From: Campylobacteraceae bacterium
Lineage (GTDB): Bacteria > Campylobacterota > Campylobacteria > Campylobacterales > Campylobacteraceae
Assembly: GCA_031276365.1 (NCBI GenBank)
Contig: JAISNG010000122.1
Location: forward strand, 1-26,378
Direction: 5' to 3'
Length of the DNA: 26,378 nucleotides
This document shows positions 6,753 to 14,086 of this stretch, one piece after another. The position numbers were made by a program, and so were the translations under genes. Under the pieces are notes generated by a model. It made no database searches. It saw nothing but the letters and a program-made list of their open reading frames with translations, and was not told the origin of the DNA. Every line of letters begins with the position of its first letter. The stretch's first letter is position 1.

Positions 6753-7250
6753 ATGAAAGAGCCATTTAAAGGTATAGAAGTTTTGCTGAAAGAATTAACA
6801 ACAGGGATAACAGAACAAATTGATTATGTAACCGATGATGTTTTACAAATTCCCGTTATATCATACAAGGCATCTGCTGGCACAAGTTCCGATATTGAAG
6901 ATATAGAGGTGTTTGACATATTAAAGACAATGCCGATTTCACCTCTTTATTTTAAGACTTCACAAAAAGTTGAAAATTTACGAGTTATCCAAGTGGACGG
7001 ACATAGTATGACACCAATATTATATCATGACAGCCATGTTATATTTAATATTACACAAAACGAATATGCTGGTGACGGATTGTATGTAATTAATTTTCGG
7101 AATATCCTTATGGTTAAACTGTTACAAGTAAGCAACAAAGGCGCATTGAGAATTATTTCTGCTAATAAAGATTATGAAAGTTATGAGACAGACATTGATG
7201 ACCAAAGTGTATTTCGGATATTTGGCAAAGTAGTAAAAATTATTATATAA
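6753..7250 (+). CDS. LexA/CI-type S24 autopeptidase domain protein without DNA-binding domain
   Basis: The 165-residue product carries the self-cleaving domain of LexA, UmuD and lambdoid repressors. The putative cleavage site is Ala42-Gly43 in SYKASAGTSS. The nucleophile is Ser85 in VDGHSMTPIL and the general base Lys122 in LMVKLLQVS. The Ser-Lys spacing of 37 equals that in LexA. In this family RecA on single-stranded DNA triggers cleavage during the SOS response. No helix-turn-helix precedes the domain and ATG 6753 lacks a ribosome site. The frame is open upstream to 6714, where it overlaps the end of the previous ORF, so a one-base indel probably separates it from its DNA-binding part. A UmuD-like protein is less likely because no umuC is adjacent. 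Confidence 0.75.
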   Translation: MKEPFKGIEVLLKELTTGITEQIDYVTDDVLQIPVISYKASAGTSSDIEDIEVFDILKTMPISPLYFKTSQKVENLRVIQVDGHSMTPILYHDSHVIFNITQNEYAGDGLYVINFRNILMVKLLQVSNKGALRIISANKDYESYETDIDDQSVFRIFGKVVKIII

Positions 7251-7289
7251 TACAAAAAAACTTAAACAGTTAAATATGGGTAGACTGTT
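7246..7289 (+). promoter_or_regulatory. Promoter and inverted repeat before the Sel1 lipoprotein gene
   Basis: TATAAT at 7246-7251 overlaps the stop of the S24 ORF. It is followed by the inverted repeat AACAGT (7265-7270), 13 bases, ACTGTT (7284-7289). The lipoprotein may thus have its own regulated promoter. The spacer contains GGGTA, which recalls the GGGTAA operator core upstream, but the match is short. Confidence 0.35.
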
Positions 7290-7309
7290 GGATAAAAAGG
7301 AACAAAAAG

Positions 7310-8329
7310 ATGAAAAAGCATCTATTTTTTTTGGTTATATTGTTATTTTTAAATGGTTGTGATGCCAAAAAAGACAATATTGACACACATAAAGCGGCGT
7401 GCGAAACAGGCAATATAAGCAGTTGTAACTATGTGGCAGAATCCTATGAACGCGGGGACAATGGACTAAAAGTCAGTTATGAAATGGCAGAACAATATTT
7501 TTTGAAAGCTTGCAACATGCAAGACGCATTTGGATGCGTCAGAGTAGCGAATATTTATTATTTTGGTTTTCTCGGTGATGATAATAGGCTTGCATCAGAG
7601 CCATATTATACAAAAGCACTTGAATATTATACAAAAGCTTGCGCAAAAAAAGATATGAAAAGCTGTGGAATAGTTGGTGATATATATTCAGATGGCAGAG
7701 GTATTCCTAAAAATGAGTTTTCCGCATTATCGTTTTTTGAAGCAGCTTGTGATGGTGGCGAATTCGGATACTGCTATAGGACAGGTTCTTATTATATAGA
7801 TGGCAAAGGAACGTCTAAAAATATCACAAAGGGATTGGAATATTGGAACAAAGCTTGTGCAGGAGCAGAAACAGGATATGCTTGTTACGAAATAGGTAAA
7901 GCCCATTATACAGGTGAGATTATCCCAAAAAATATGGTTAAAGCTAAAGATTTTTTTAAAAAAGGATGTGAGCGAAGCAAATTTAATGGGTGTGAAGAAC
8001 TTAAGAGATTAGATGCTTTTGGAGATCATCTCCACTTGGTAGCAGATGCGGAGTTTTTCATACACTCTTTTTATGATATAAATTATAAAATATATGGAGA
8101 TAGAGAACATGTATGTGAAAGTAAGGCACATAATGAGTTATTTTTGGTAAGATGCTATCCAAAAGGTTCTAATTACATAGGCAATGTCTTTGTTGTAGAG
8201 ATTAATAATACAACTATTAATGGTTATGAATTAAAAGCCACAAACGAAATAGCATTTAACTCGTTAGGTGGGCTTATAAAACGATATAAAAAAGATATCC
8301 CCGTAAGTGAATTGATTAAGATTTTTTGA
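7310..8329 (+). CDS. Sel1-repeat, cysteine-rich lipoprotein (Hcp-like)
   Basis: The 339-residue protein starts with a lipoprotein signal (MKKHLFFLVILLFLNGC, lipid attachment predicted at Cys17). About six Sel1-type repeats follow to about residue 230. Each carries a paired-cysteine helix such as ACETGNISSC, ACNMQDAFGC, ACAKKDMKSC, ACDGGEFGYC and GCERSKFNGC. Pairs spaced C-x7-C and Y-x-x-G-x-G loops are the hallmark of the Helicobacter cysteine-rich protein (Hcp) family, whose disulfides form in the periplasm. The last 100 residues hold no repeat I recognise. AAGGAA at 7297-7302 supports the start. It is the only non-regulatory gene of the island, so it is the likely cargo. Function is unknown; Hcp proteins have been linked to peptidoglycan binding and host interaction. 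Confidence 0.85.
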   Translation: MKKHLFFLVILLFLNGCDAKKDNIDTHKAACETGNISSCNYVAESYERGDNGLKVSYEMAEQYFLKACNMQDAFGCVRVANIYYFGFLGDDNRLASEPYYTKALEYYTKACAKKDMKSCGIVGDIYSDGRGIPKNEFSALSFFEAACDGGEFGYCYRTGSYYIDGKGTSKNITKGLEYWNKACAGAETGYACYEIGKAHYTGEIIPKNMVKAKDFFKKGCERSKFNGCEELKRLDAFGDHLHLVADAEFFIHSFYDINYKIYGDREHVCESKAHNELFLVRCYPKGSNYIGNVFVVEINNTTINGYELKATNEIAFNSLGGLIKRYKKDIPVSELIKIF

Positions 8330-8386
8330 TGATTAATAACCATAAAACGATATTGTGCATATTATTACTGCCTGTTGTATTGTTTG

Positions 8387-8401
8387 CCCTCGCTTCCACC
8401 A
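8387..8401 (+). repeat. attR-like copy of the tmRNA 3' end
   Basis: CCCTCGCTTCCACCA repeats 5823-5837 with a single A-to-G change (5828 versus 8392). The changed base faces T5469 in the tmRNA acceptor stem, where G would still pair as a wobble, so this copy could also complete a working tmRNA. Beyond the 15 bases the flanks diverge on both sides. Confidence 0.68.
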
Positions 8402-8492
8402 TTTTACATAAAATATATAGATTTCACATTCTGCATTAAACTTGTGCCGTTGTGCAGAGCTTTTTACAGTATAATTGCAAAAAGGAGTCAGC

Positions 8493-9332
8493 ATGAACAT
8501 CAAAAGTACTGTAACTTTAAGCAACGGCGTAAAAATGCCGCGATTTGGTCTTGGCGTATGGCAGATAAGTGATGAAAAAGATGCCGCAAACGCCGTACAT
8601 GAAGCGTTAAAAGCAGGCTATGTGTTAATAGACACTGCCGCCGTTTACGGCAATGAAAAGGGTGTCGGCGAAGGGCTGAAAGGTTTTCGCAGAGATGAAT
8701 TTTTTATCACTACAAAAGTCTGGAATGACGAGCAAGGCTATGATGCGGCTTTGAGAGCGTGCGAAGAGAGCCTGAAAAAACTTGAGCTTGATTTTGTGGA
8801 TTTGTACCTTGTGCATTGGCCTGTACTTGGGAGATTTACCGATACTTGGCGTGCTATGGAGCGGCTTTATGAAGAGGGTTTGACGCGCTCTATCGGCGTG
8901 AGCAACTTTGCGGAATTTCACATACTTGAGATTTACAAGAGCGCCCATGTTCCGCCTATGGTCAATCAAATAGAGATTTCGCCGTTTATCACGCAGACAA
9001 ATCTGCGCGCATTTTGCGCACAGGAGGGTATCGCTGTTGAAGCTTATTCGCCGCTTGGACGCGCTAAAATATTAAGAGATTCACAACTTGTCAAAATAGG
9101 CTTAAAACATAGCAAAACTCCCGCACAAATTATCTTAAGATGGCATTTGCAAAATGATATTATTCCGATACCAAAATCCTCTCATGTACAGCGCATCAGG
9201 GAAAATGCGGATATTTTTGATTTTGAACTCAGCGCTGAGGAGATTAAAACCATAAGCGCACTCAACCAAAACAAGCATGCGATAAAACAGACGTTTTTTA
9301 ACTTTGACGAACACGGCAGTGTTATATTGTGA
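8493..9332 (+). CDS. Aldo/keto reductase
   Basis: The 279-residue TIM-barrel protein is an NADPH-dependent aldo/keto reductase, close in pattern to 2,5-diketo-D-gluconate reductase or methylglyoxal reductase types. The catalytic tetrad is Asp47, Tyr52 (IDTAAVYGNE), Lys75 (TTKVW) and His108 (LVHWP). GVSNF, VNQIEISPF and the cofactor site IPIPKSSHVQRIREN follow in order. I use ATG 8493 because AAAGGAG at 8481-8487 lies just before it; the in-frame TTG at 8475 lies upstream of that ribosome site. A TATAAT at 8470-8475 is very close to the start, which would leave a very short leader, so it may be fortuitous. It is the first core gene after the island. The true substrate cannot be told. Confidence 0.93.
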   Translation: MNIKSTVTLSNGVKMPRFGLGVWQISDEKDAANAVHEALKAGYVLIDTAAVYGNEKGVGEGLKGFRRDEFFITTKVWNDEQGYDAALRACEESLKKLELDFVDLYLVHWPVLGRFTDTWRAMERLYEEGLTRSIGVSNFAEFHILEIYKSAHVPPMVNQIEISPFITQTNLRAFCAQEGIAVEAYSPLGRAKILRDSQLVKIGLKHSKTPAQIILRWHLQNDIIPIPKSSHVQRIRENADIFDFELSAEEIKTISALNQNKHAIKQTFFNFDEHGSVIL

Positions 9333-9472
9333 AAAACTTCGCAAAACAAAACATATAAGAGAGACAGGTTGTAAAATAAAATATCAAATATCGTGTTTTG
9401 CTGACAACAAGCGCTCTTAGTTATCTTTTTCGGCGCAGAAGTTTCTATGATTGCTATTTAATCAAATTTTGA

Positions 9473-9478
9473 TATAAT
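9473..9478 (+). promoter_or_regulatory. -10 box for the cytochrome c gene
   Basis: TATAAT in the context TTTGATATAATCCCGC lies 26 bases before the ATG at 9505. No -35 element is evident. The 172-base gap between the aldo/keto reductase and this gene shows nothing else I can support. Confidence 0.55.
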
Positions 9479-9504
9479 CCCGCTTATTTTTTATAGGATT
9501 TCTC

Positions 9505-10119
9505 ATGAGAAAAATATTATTATTTTTTGTTTTTGGCTGTGTGTGTATGCTTTTTGCGCAACAAGAGGAGATTACGATAAAAGCTACGGGCGAATTTGCA
9601 AAAGAGTTAAAAGAGTTGATGGAAAAGTACCAAACCAACGATGTAAACGGCACTATAGAGATAATTAACGAAAATAAAAGCGCATCGGCAGATACGCGAG
9701 AGAGTGCGGAAAATGAAGAGCCTTTAGAGGCAGGCGAAGCTGGTAATGAGATAGTTCTGATAGACGATGTTTCACATATAAACGCAACGGCACAATCCAA
9801 CGAAAAAGAGCAGAAGGGATTTGGCATTACAGACATGCTTTTTGGCAAAAAAGAGATAAATGGAAATTTGACGCAGGGAGAAAATTTATATAAAAAAAGC
9901 TGTGCGTCCTGTCATGGAGAAAAAGCTGAAAAAAGCTCGTATCTGAGCGCGCGGGATTTGATAACTTTAAACAAAGAAGAGATAGCCGACCAGCTTAAAA
10001 ATTACAAAAGAGATTCGGGATACGGCGGGACTTCGGGGCTTATCATGAGAGTGCGTGCTATGATGCTCAGTGAAAGCCAGATAAACGATATTGCGTCGTA
10101 TATAGAATCACTCAAATAA
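9505..10119 (+). CDS. Periplasmic monohaem cytochrome c with N-terminal extension
   Basis: The 204-residue protein has a signal peptide (MRKILLFFVFGCVCMLFAQQ) and then about 100 polar, acid-rich residues. A class I cytochrome c domain follows, with one haem site CASCH (Cys133 to His137). Met181, Met186 or Met187 are candidates for the sixth haem ligand. The domain starts LTQGENLYKKSCASCHGEKA, like the small cytochrome c553-type electron carriers of this phylum. The extension between signal and haem domain is unusual and includes EEITIKATGEFAKELKEL, which may form a coiled or docking region. It would be matured by the CcsBA synthase encoded at 14806. Electron partner unknown. Confidence 0.88.
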   Translation: MRKILLFFVFGCVCMLFAQQEEITIKATGEFAKELKELMEKYQTNDVNGTIEIINENKSASADTRESAENEEPLEAGEAGNEIVLIDDVSHINATAQSNEKEQKGFGITDMLFGKKEINGNLTQGENLYKKSCASCHGEKAEKSSYLSARDLITLNKEEIADQLKNYKRDSGYGGTSGLIMRVRAMMLSESQINDIASYIESLK

Positions 10120-10149
10120 CAGGCTTAAGTATTTTAAAGTTAAGCTTGT
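10119..10149 (+). terminator. Hairpin after the cytochrome c gene
   Basis: ACAGGCTTAA (10119-10128) can pair with TTAAGCTTGT (10140-10149) with one G-T pair and an 11-base loop. No T-run follows, so it may be a weak or factor-dependent terminator or an mRNA-stabilising hairpin. Confidence 0.35.
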
Positions 10150-10153
10150 GTAG

Positions 10154-10159
10154 TATAAA
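10154..10159 (+). promoter_or_regulatory. -10-like box for the liv operon
   Basis: TATAAA in AGTATAAAGACTT lies 26 bases before the ATG at 10186. It directly follows the hairpin at 10119-10149, which fits a new transcription unit. Confidence 0.4.
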
Positions 10160-10185
10160 GACTTATTTTAACAAAGGAGAACAAT

Positions 10186-11301
10186 ATGAATAAATTCATA
10201 TCTGTTATAGCGGCAGCCGCGCTTGTTGGCATGCTTTCGGCAAAAGAGATAAAAATAGGCGCTATTATGCCTATGAGCGGAGCTATAGCCGCTTACGGGC
10301 AGACGGCATATGAAGGGTTGTCTTTGGCAAACAAGCTGGAGCCGACTCTGAAAAACGGCGATACGATTAAAGTGATTCTTGTTGATACCAAAGGCGATAA
10401 GGTAGAGACTGCAAATGCCGCTTCAAGGCTCATAACCTCTGAAAAAGTTGCGGCGATAGTTGGAGAACTTATCAGTACAAACACAGACCAGCTTGCTTCC
10501 ATAGCTGAAAAATCAAAAATCCCCGTAGTAGCTCCTGCCGCTACAAACGACAGATTGACGCTCAAACGCGAATTTGTAAGCCGCGTGTGTTTTACAGATT
10601 CGTTCCAAGGAGAAGTCGTAGCAAACTATGCTTACAGCGCTTTGGGACTGAAGAGCGCTGTAATCATCATAGATGAAGGACAGGTTTATTCTATAGGCTT
10701 GGGCAAGACATTTAAAGATGCTTTCGTGAAAAACGGCGGCAAAATCACAAAACAGTTTTACATAACTGCAGGCAGCAAAGACTTTAAAGCCATTGTTGCG
10801 CAGATAAAGAGCCTCAATCCCGACATGATATTTTTACCGCTGTATCATCCTGAAGCTTCAATGATAGCTATCCAGTCAAAAGAGATAGGGTTGAATAAAC
10901 CAATGTTTTCGGGAGACGGTGTTGCAAATCCTACATTTTTGGAACTTGGCAAAAGCGCGGTAGAGGGATATATGTTTACCGATACGTTTGATTACGGCGC
11001 GCCTCCGACAAAACGCTCTGAAGAGTTCATAAAAAAGTATGAAAAAGCCACAGGCAAAAAAGAGATGGCTTCATTTACCGCTCTTGGCGCGGACGCTTAC
11101 TTTTTGATAATAGATGCTATGAACAAGTGCGAAAATCCCGAAGACGGCGTATGCGTCAATAAACAGATAAAATCTGCCAAAGGTTTTGAGGGCGTGAGCG
11201 GCGTTATAAATATGCTTCCAAGCGGCGACCCTGTGCGCTCTGCGGTTATCAAAGAGGTAAAAGAGGGTAAATTTATATACAAAGCGACGGTCAATCCGTA
11301 A
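10186..11301 (+). CDS. livK: Branched-chain amino acid ABC transporter, substrate-binding protein (LivJ/LivK-like)
   Basis: The 371-residue periplasmic binding protein captures leucine, isoleucine, valine or a related ligand and delivers it to the LivHM channel. It has a signal peptide likely cut after LSA (residue 19). The type I periplasmic-binding fold follows, with IKIGAIMPMSGAIAAYGQTA at the start of lobe 1, ASRLITSEKVAAIVG and PVVAPAATND. AGGAG at about 10177 supports the start. A strong hairpin separates it from the membrane genes, a common device for making far more binding protein than permease. Ligand specificity cannot be read from the sequence; some family members bind amides or urea. 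Confidence 0.92.
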   Translation: MNKFISVIAAAALVGMLSAKEIKIGAIMPMSGAIAAYGQTAYEGLSLANKLEPTLKNGDTIKVILVDTKGDKVETANAASRLITSEKVAAIVGELISTNTDQLASIAEKSKIPVVAPAATNDRLTLKREFVSRVCFTDSFQGEVVANYAYSALGLKSAVIIIDEGQVYSIGLGKTFKDAFVKNGGKITKQFYITAGSKDFKAIVAQIKSLNPDMIFLPLYHPEASMIAIQSKEIGLNKPMFSGDGVANPTFLELGKSAVEGYMFTDTFDYGAPPTKRSEEFIKKYEKATGKKEMASFTALGADAYFLIIDAMNKCENPEDGVCVNKQIKSAKGFEGVSGVINMLPSGDPVRSAVIKEVKEGKFIYKATVNP

Positions 11302-11308
11302 AATTTTA

Positions 11309-11343
11309 AAAATACAGGCTCGGCACGTTTGAGCCTGTATTTT
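11309..11343 (+). terminator. Intra-operon hairpin between binding protein and permease genes
   Basis: AATACAGGCTC (11311-11321) pairs perfectly with GAGCCTGTATT (11331-11341), extendable by two A-T pairs, around a 9-base loop, and is followed by TTT. A stem of 11-13 pairs is strong, but the T-run is short. It probably terminates part of the transcripts or protects the 3' end of the binding-protein message. Confidence 0.65.
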
Positions 11344-11407
11344 GCAGATTTATATTTATTGCGGCGTCAATCTCGGTTGTCGGCGTTATAAATATCAGGA
11401 GTATTTT

Positions 11408-12304
11408 TTGGATTTTATAACTTTTATGCAACAAATGTTAAACGGCTTTAGTCTGGGCAGCATGTACGCGCTTATAGCTGTCGGATATACGATGGTTTAC
11501 GGAGTTTTGCGGCTTATTAATTTCGCGCATGGCGATATTATGATGGTCGGCGCGTTTTTGTGTTATTTTGGTATGGCTGTGTTTGGGCTGCCATTTTTTG
11601 CGGCGGCGGTTATGGCGGTTTTGGGCGCATGCGCTCTTGGCGTTTTAACAGACAAAATCGCCTACAAACCTCTGCGCGAAGCCCCGCGTATTTCACTTTT
11701 GATAACAGCCATCGGCATCAGCTATTTTTTGGAAAATATCTTTAACGTACTTTTCGGCGGAGTTCCGAAAGGCTTTTTGGTTCCTTCATACATGAGCAAG
11801 GTTATCACGGTTTCTGGGCTTACATTCTCTATGTCGGCTCTTTTGGTACCGATTATTACGATATTTTTGCTCATGATAATCTTATATGTGCTCTTTAAAA
11901 CCAAATACGGCGTGGCGATACGCGCACTCGCATTTGATGTAAAAACCGTTAATCTCATGGGCATAGATGCAAACAAAATCATCATGCTGGTTTTTGCGAT
12001 GGGAAGCTCGTTAGCCGCTGTAGGCGGTATATTTTGGGCATTGAATTATCCGTCAATCGATCCCATGATGGGAGTTTTGATAGGACTTAAAGCGTTTGCC
12101 GCAGCCGTTGTCGGCGGTATTGGAAGCGTTACGGGAGCGGTTTTGGGAGGTTTTATCATAGGTTTTACGGAAGTCGTGGTAATCGCATTTTTTCCCGAAC
12201 TTGGCGGTTATAAAGATGTTTTTGCGTTTATATTTTTGATATTTGTTTTACTCTTCAAACCGACAGGCATACTTGGCTATAATTTTGAAAAGAGCAGGTT
12301 TTGA
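11408..12304 (+). CDS. livH: Branched-chain amino acid ABC transporter permease LivH
   Basis: This 298-residue inner-membrane protein is one half of the transport channel. It begins FITFMQQMLNGFSLGSMYAL and has RLINFAHGDIMMVGAF early and GIGSVTGAVLGGFIIG late, both typical of LivH, with about eight membrane segments. I place the start at TTG 11408, seven bases after AGGAG (11397-11401). The longer frame from 11342 begins inside the terminator hairpin and adds a non-homologous polar stretch. ATG 11426 is a less likely alternative. It ends one base before the livM start. Confidence 0.93.
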   Translation: MDFITFMQQMLNGFSLGSMYALIAVGYTMVYGVLRLINFAHGDIMMVGAFLCYFGMAVFGLPFFAAAVMAVLGACALGVLTDKIAYKPLREAPRISLLITAIGISYFLENIFNVLFGGVPKGFLVPSYMSKVITVSGLTFSMSALLVPIITIFLLMIILYVLFKTKYGVAIRALAFDVKTVNLMGIDANKIIMLVFAMGSSLAAVGGIFWALNYPSIDPMMGVLIGLKAFAAAVVGGIGSVTGAVLGGFIIGFTEVVVIAFFPELGGYKDVFAFIFLIFVLLFKPTGILGYNFEKSRF

Positions 12305-12305
12305 T

Positions 12306-13322
12306 ATGAGACTTGTCAATATTGCTTTGTTGTTGATTGCCGTCGGTTTTATATTGATTGCGCCTGATATTTTTGACGAATATACGATACGCATTTTGAG
12401 CAATATAGCTATTTTTGCCATTTTGGCGGTAAGTTACAATCTCATAAACGGCGTAACGGGGCAGTTTTCGTTAGAACCAAACGGCTTTGTTGCGATAGGT
12501 GCGTATGTAGCGGCATTGATGCTTTTAAGTACGGACGAAAAGATATATCAATTTGTTCTGGAAGAGCCGAGTGCGTTTGTTTTGTGGATAAATTCGGGAT
12601 TTGTAACTGCGCTGATTTTTGCGGGGCTTGCGGCATGTGCGCTTGCTCTTATGCTTGCTTTTCCCGTGTTTCGCGTCAGAGGCGATTATCTTGCTATCGT
12701 AACTTTGGGATTTGGATTTATCATACAGATTTTTGCGATAAACAATCCGCAGATTACCAACGGTTCTTTAGGCTTAAACGATATACCTGAACATGCAAAC
12801 TTTTATTGGGTAGGTTTTACGGCTCTGCTTGCGGTTATTTTGATTTTAAATATCGTAAATTCAAAATACGGGCGTGCCATGAAAGCTGTGCGCGACGATG
12901 AAGACGCGGCAGAAGCTATGGGCGTAAATACGTTTAAGATTAAAACGACGGCCTTTTGTACAAGCGCTTTTTTTGAAGGTGTCGGCGGCGGACTTTTGGC
13001 TGTCTTTTTGACGACTGTATCGCCTGACCAGTTTACATTTTTTCTTACATTTCAACTGCTTATCATTATAGTGCTTGGCGGACTTGGAAGCACTACAGGC
13101 GCGGTCATAGGTACGATTTTGGTTATAGGCGGCAGCGAATGGCTGAGATTTTTGGACGAATCTATGAATATCTTTGGATACACAACTCCCGCGATGCCAG
13201 GGCTTAGAATGGTTGTTTTCTCCGTCATGCTCATACTTGTTATGTTGTTTGCAAGACGTGGATTGCTCGGCAGCGGCGAAGTAAGCGATATTTTGAAAAA
13301 AATCAAAAGAAAAAGACAATGA
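12306..13322 (+). CDS. livM: Branched-chain amino acid ABC transporter permease LivM
   Basis: The 338-residue permease forms the second half of the channel. It shows YNLINGVTGQFSLEPNGFVA, the FRVRGDYLAIVTLGFG motif and GGLGSTTGAVIGTILVIGG, as in LivM, with about nine membrane segments. The start at ATG 12306 follows AGCAGG. The frame could be extended back to 12243, but that part lies within livH. The stop TGA overlaps the livG start codon (ATGA), showing tight coupling. Confidence 0.93.
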   Translation: MRLVNIALLLIAVGFILIAPDIFDEYTIRILSNIAIFAILAVSYNLINGVTGQFSLEPNGFVAIGAYVAALMLLSTDEKIYQFVLEEPSAFVLWINSGFVTALIFAGLAACALALMLAFPVFRVRGDYLAIVTLGFGFIIQIFAINNPQITNGSLGLNDIPEHANFYWVGFTALLAVILILNIVNSKYGRAMKAVRDDEDAAEAMGVNTFKIKTTAFCTSAFFEGVGGGLLAVFLTTVSPDQFTFFLTFQLLIIIVLGGLGSTTGAVIGTILVIGGSEWLRFLDESMNIFGYTTPAMPGLRMVVFSVMLILVMLFARRGLLGSGEVSDILKKIKRKRQ

Positions 13323-14086
13323 TACTTGAGATAAAAAACATAACGAAAAATTTCGGCGGCGTGAATGCGATAAGCGATACCTCTTTTTGCGTTGAAACAG
13401 GGCAGATTTTTGGTCTTATCGGTCCGAACGGCGCTGGTAAGACTACAATGTTCAACATCATCACAGGCAATTACAAGCCGACATCAGGCATTGTGGAACT
13501 TGATAATGAGGTCATATCGGGACTCAAACCGTACAAAATCGTACGCAAAGGCATAGCGAGAACTTTTCAAAACATACGGCTTTTTAGCTCCATGAGCGTT
13601 ATGGAAAATGTGCTTATAGGTTTTGATTTTCATGCAAAATATACATTTTTTGAAGGAATGTTCAAACTACCGCGGTTTTTCAAAGCGGAAAAAGAGATAA
13701 AAACCAAAGCGTTGAAAATATTGGAATATCTCGGCTTGGAAATGCTTAAAGATGAGAGCGCCGTAAGTCTTAGTTACGGACAGCAGCGCAAAGTGGAGAT
13801 AGCGCGTGCGCTTGCGACAAGTCCAAAACTTCTGCTGCTTGACGAGCCTGCTGCGGGAATGAATCCTGCCGAAACAAAAGAGCTGGCATCTTTACTGCAA
13901 AGAGCTAAAGAGGATTTTAACCTTGCTCTTTTGCTTATAGAGCATGATATGAAATTTGTAAATCAGCTTTGCGATAGAGTTTTGGTGCTGGATTACGGCA
14001 AATCAATATGCGAAGGCACGCCCTCTGAGGTCATTAATCATAAAGACGTAGTAGCGGCGTATCTGGGGGATTTTATAGATGGTTGA
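13319..14086 (+). CDS. livG: Branched-chain amino acid ABC transporter ATP-binding protein LivG
   Basis: The 255-residue ATPase powers the LivHM channel. Walker A is GPNGAGKTT (Gly35 to Thr43), the ABC signature is LSYGQQRKVEIARAL, and Walker B is LLLLDEPAAGMNP. GIARTFQNIRLFSSMSVMEN is the Q-loop region typical of LivG. Its start overlaps the livM stop and its end overlaps livF by 8 bases. Confidence 0.95.
   Translation: MILEIKNITKNFGGVNAISDTSFCVETGQIFGLIGPNGAGKTTMFNIITGNYKPTSGIVELDNEVISGLKPYKIVRKGIARTFQNIRLFSSMSVMENVLIGFDFHAKYTFFEGMFKLPRFFKAEKEIKTKALKILEYLGLEMLKDESAVSLSYGQQRKVEIARALATSPKLLLLDEPAAGMNPAETKELASLLQRAKEDFNLALLLIEHDMKFVNQLCDRVLVLDYGKSICEGTPSEVINHKDVVAAYLGDFIDG

Larger units (their letters stand above)
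5838..8401. mobile_element. Small genomic island / prophage remnant integrated at ssrA
   Basis: The segment is bounded by the tmRNA 3' end on the left and a 14/15 copy of it on the right. By eye it is clearly more AT-rich than its neighbours, with genes full of AAA, ATT and TAT codons, whereas the flanks use many GCG/GGC/CGC codons. It holds an operator-promoter region, two helix-turn-helix ORFs, an S24 peptidase-domain ORF and a Sel1-repeat lipoprotein, all on the plus strand. There is no integrase, excisionase, transposase or structural phage gene. It could be a decayed prophage or satellite that lost its integrase, or a small element mobilised by a helper. The boundary call is good; the nature of the element is inference. 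Confidence 0.7.

Noticed and set aside
8475..8492. Upstream TTG start for the aldo/keto reductase
   Set aside because: The TTG lies before the AAAGGAG ribosome site, which fits ATG 8493; the extra six residues translate the ribosome site itself.
8333..8524. Minus-strand frame of 63 codons spanning the attR region
   Set aside because: It runs antisense into the aldo/keto reductase start, shows no family features and overlaps the attachment repeat.
11342..11407. Longer N-terminus for LivH
   Set aside because: It would begin inside the terminator hairpin and adds polar, Cys/Tyr-rich residues not seen in LivH, while AGGAG plus TTG 11408 gives a standard start.
12861..13319. 152-codon minus-strand frame opposite livM
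   Set aside because: livM has intact family motifs over this span; the antisense product is Lys/Ser/His-rich without recognisable domains.
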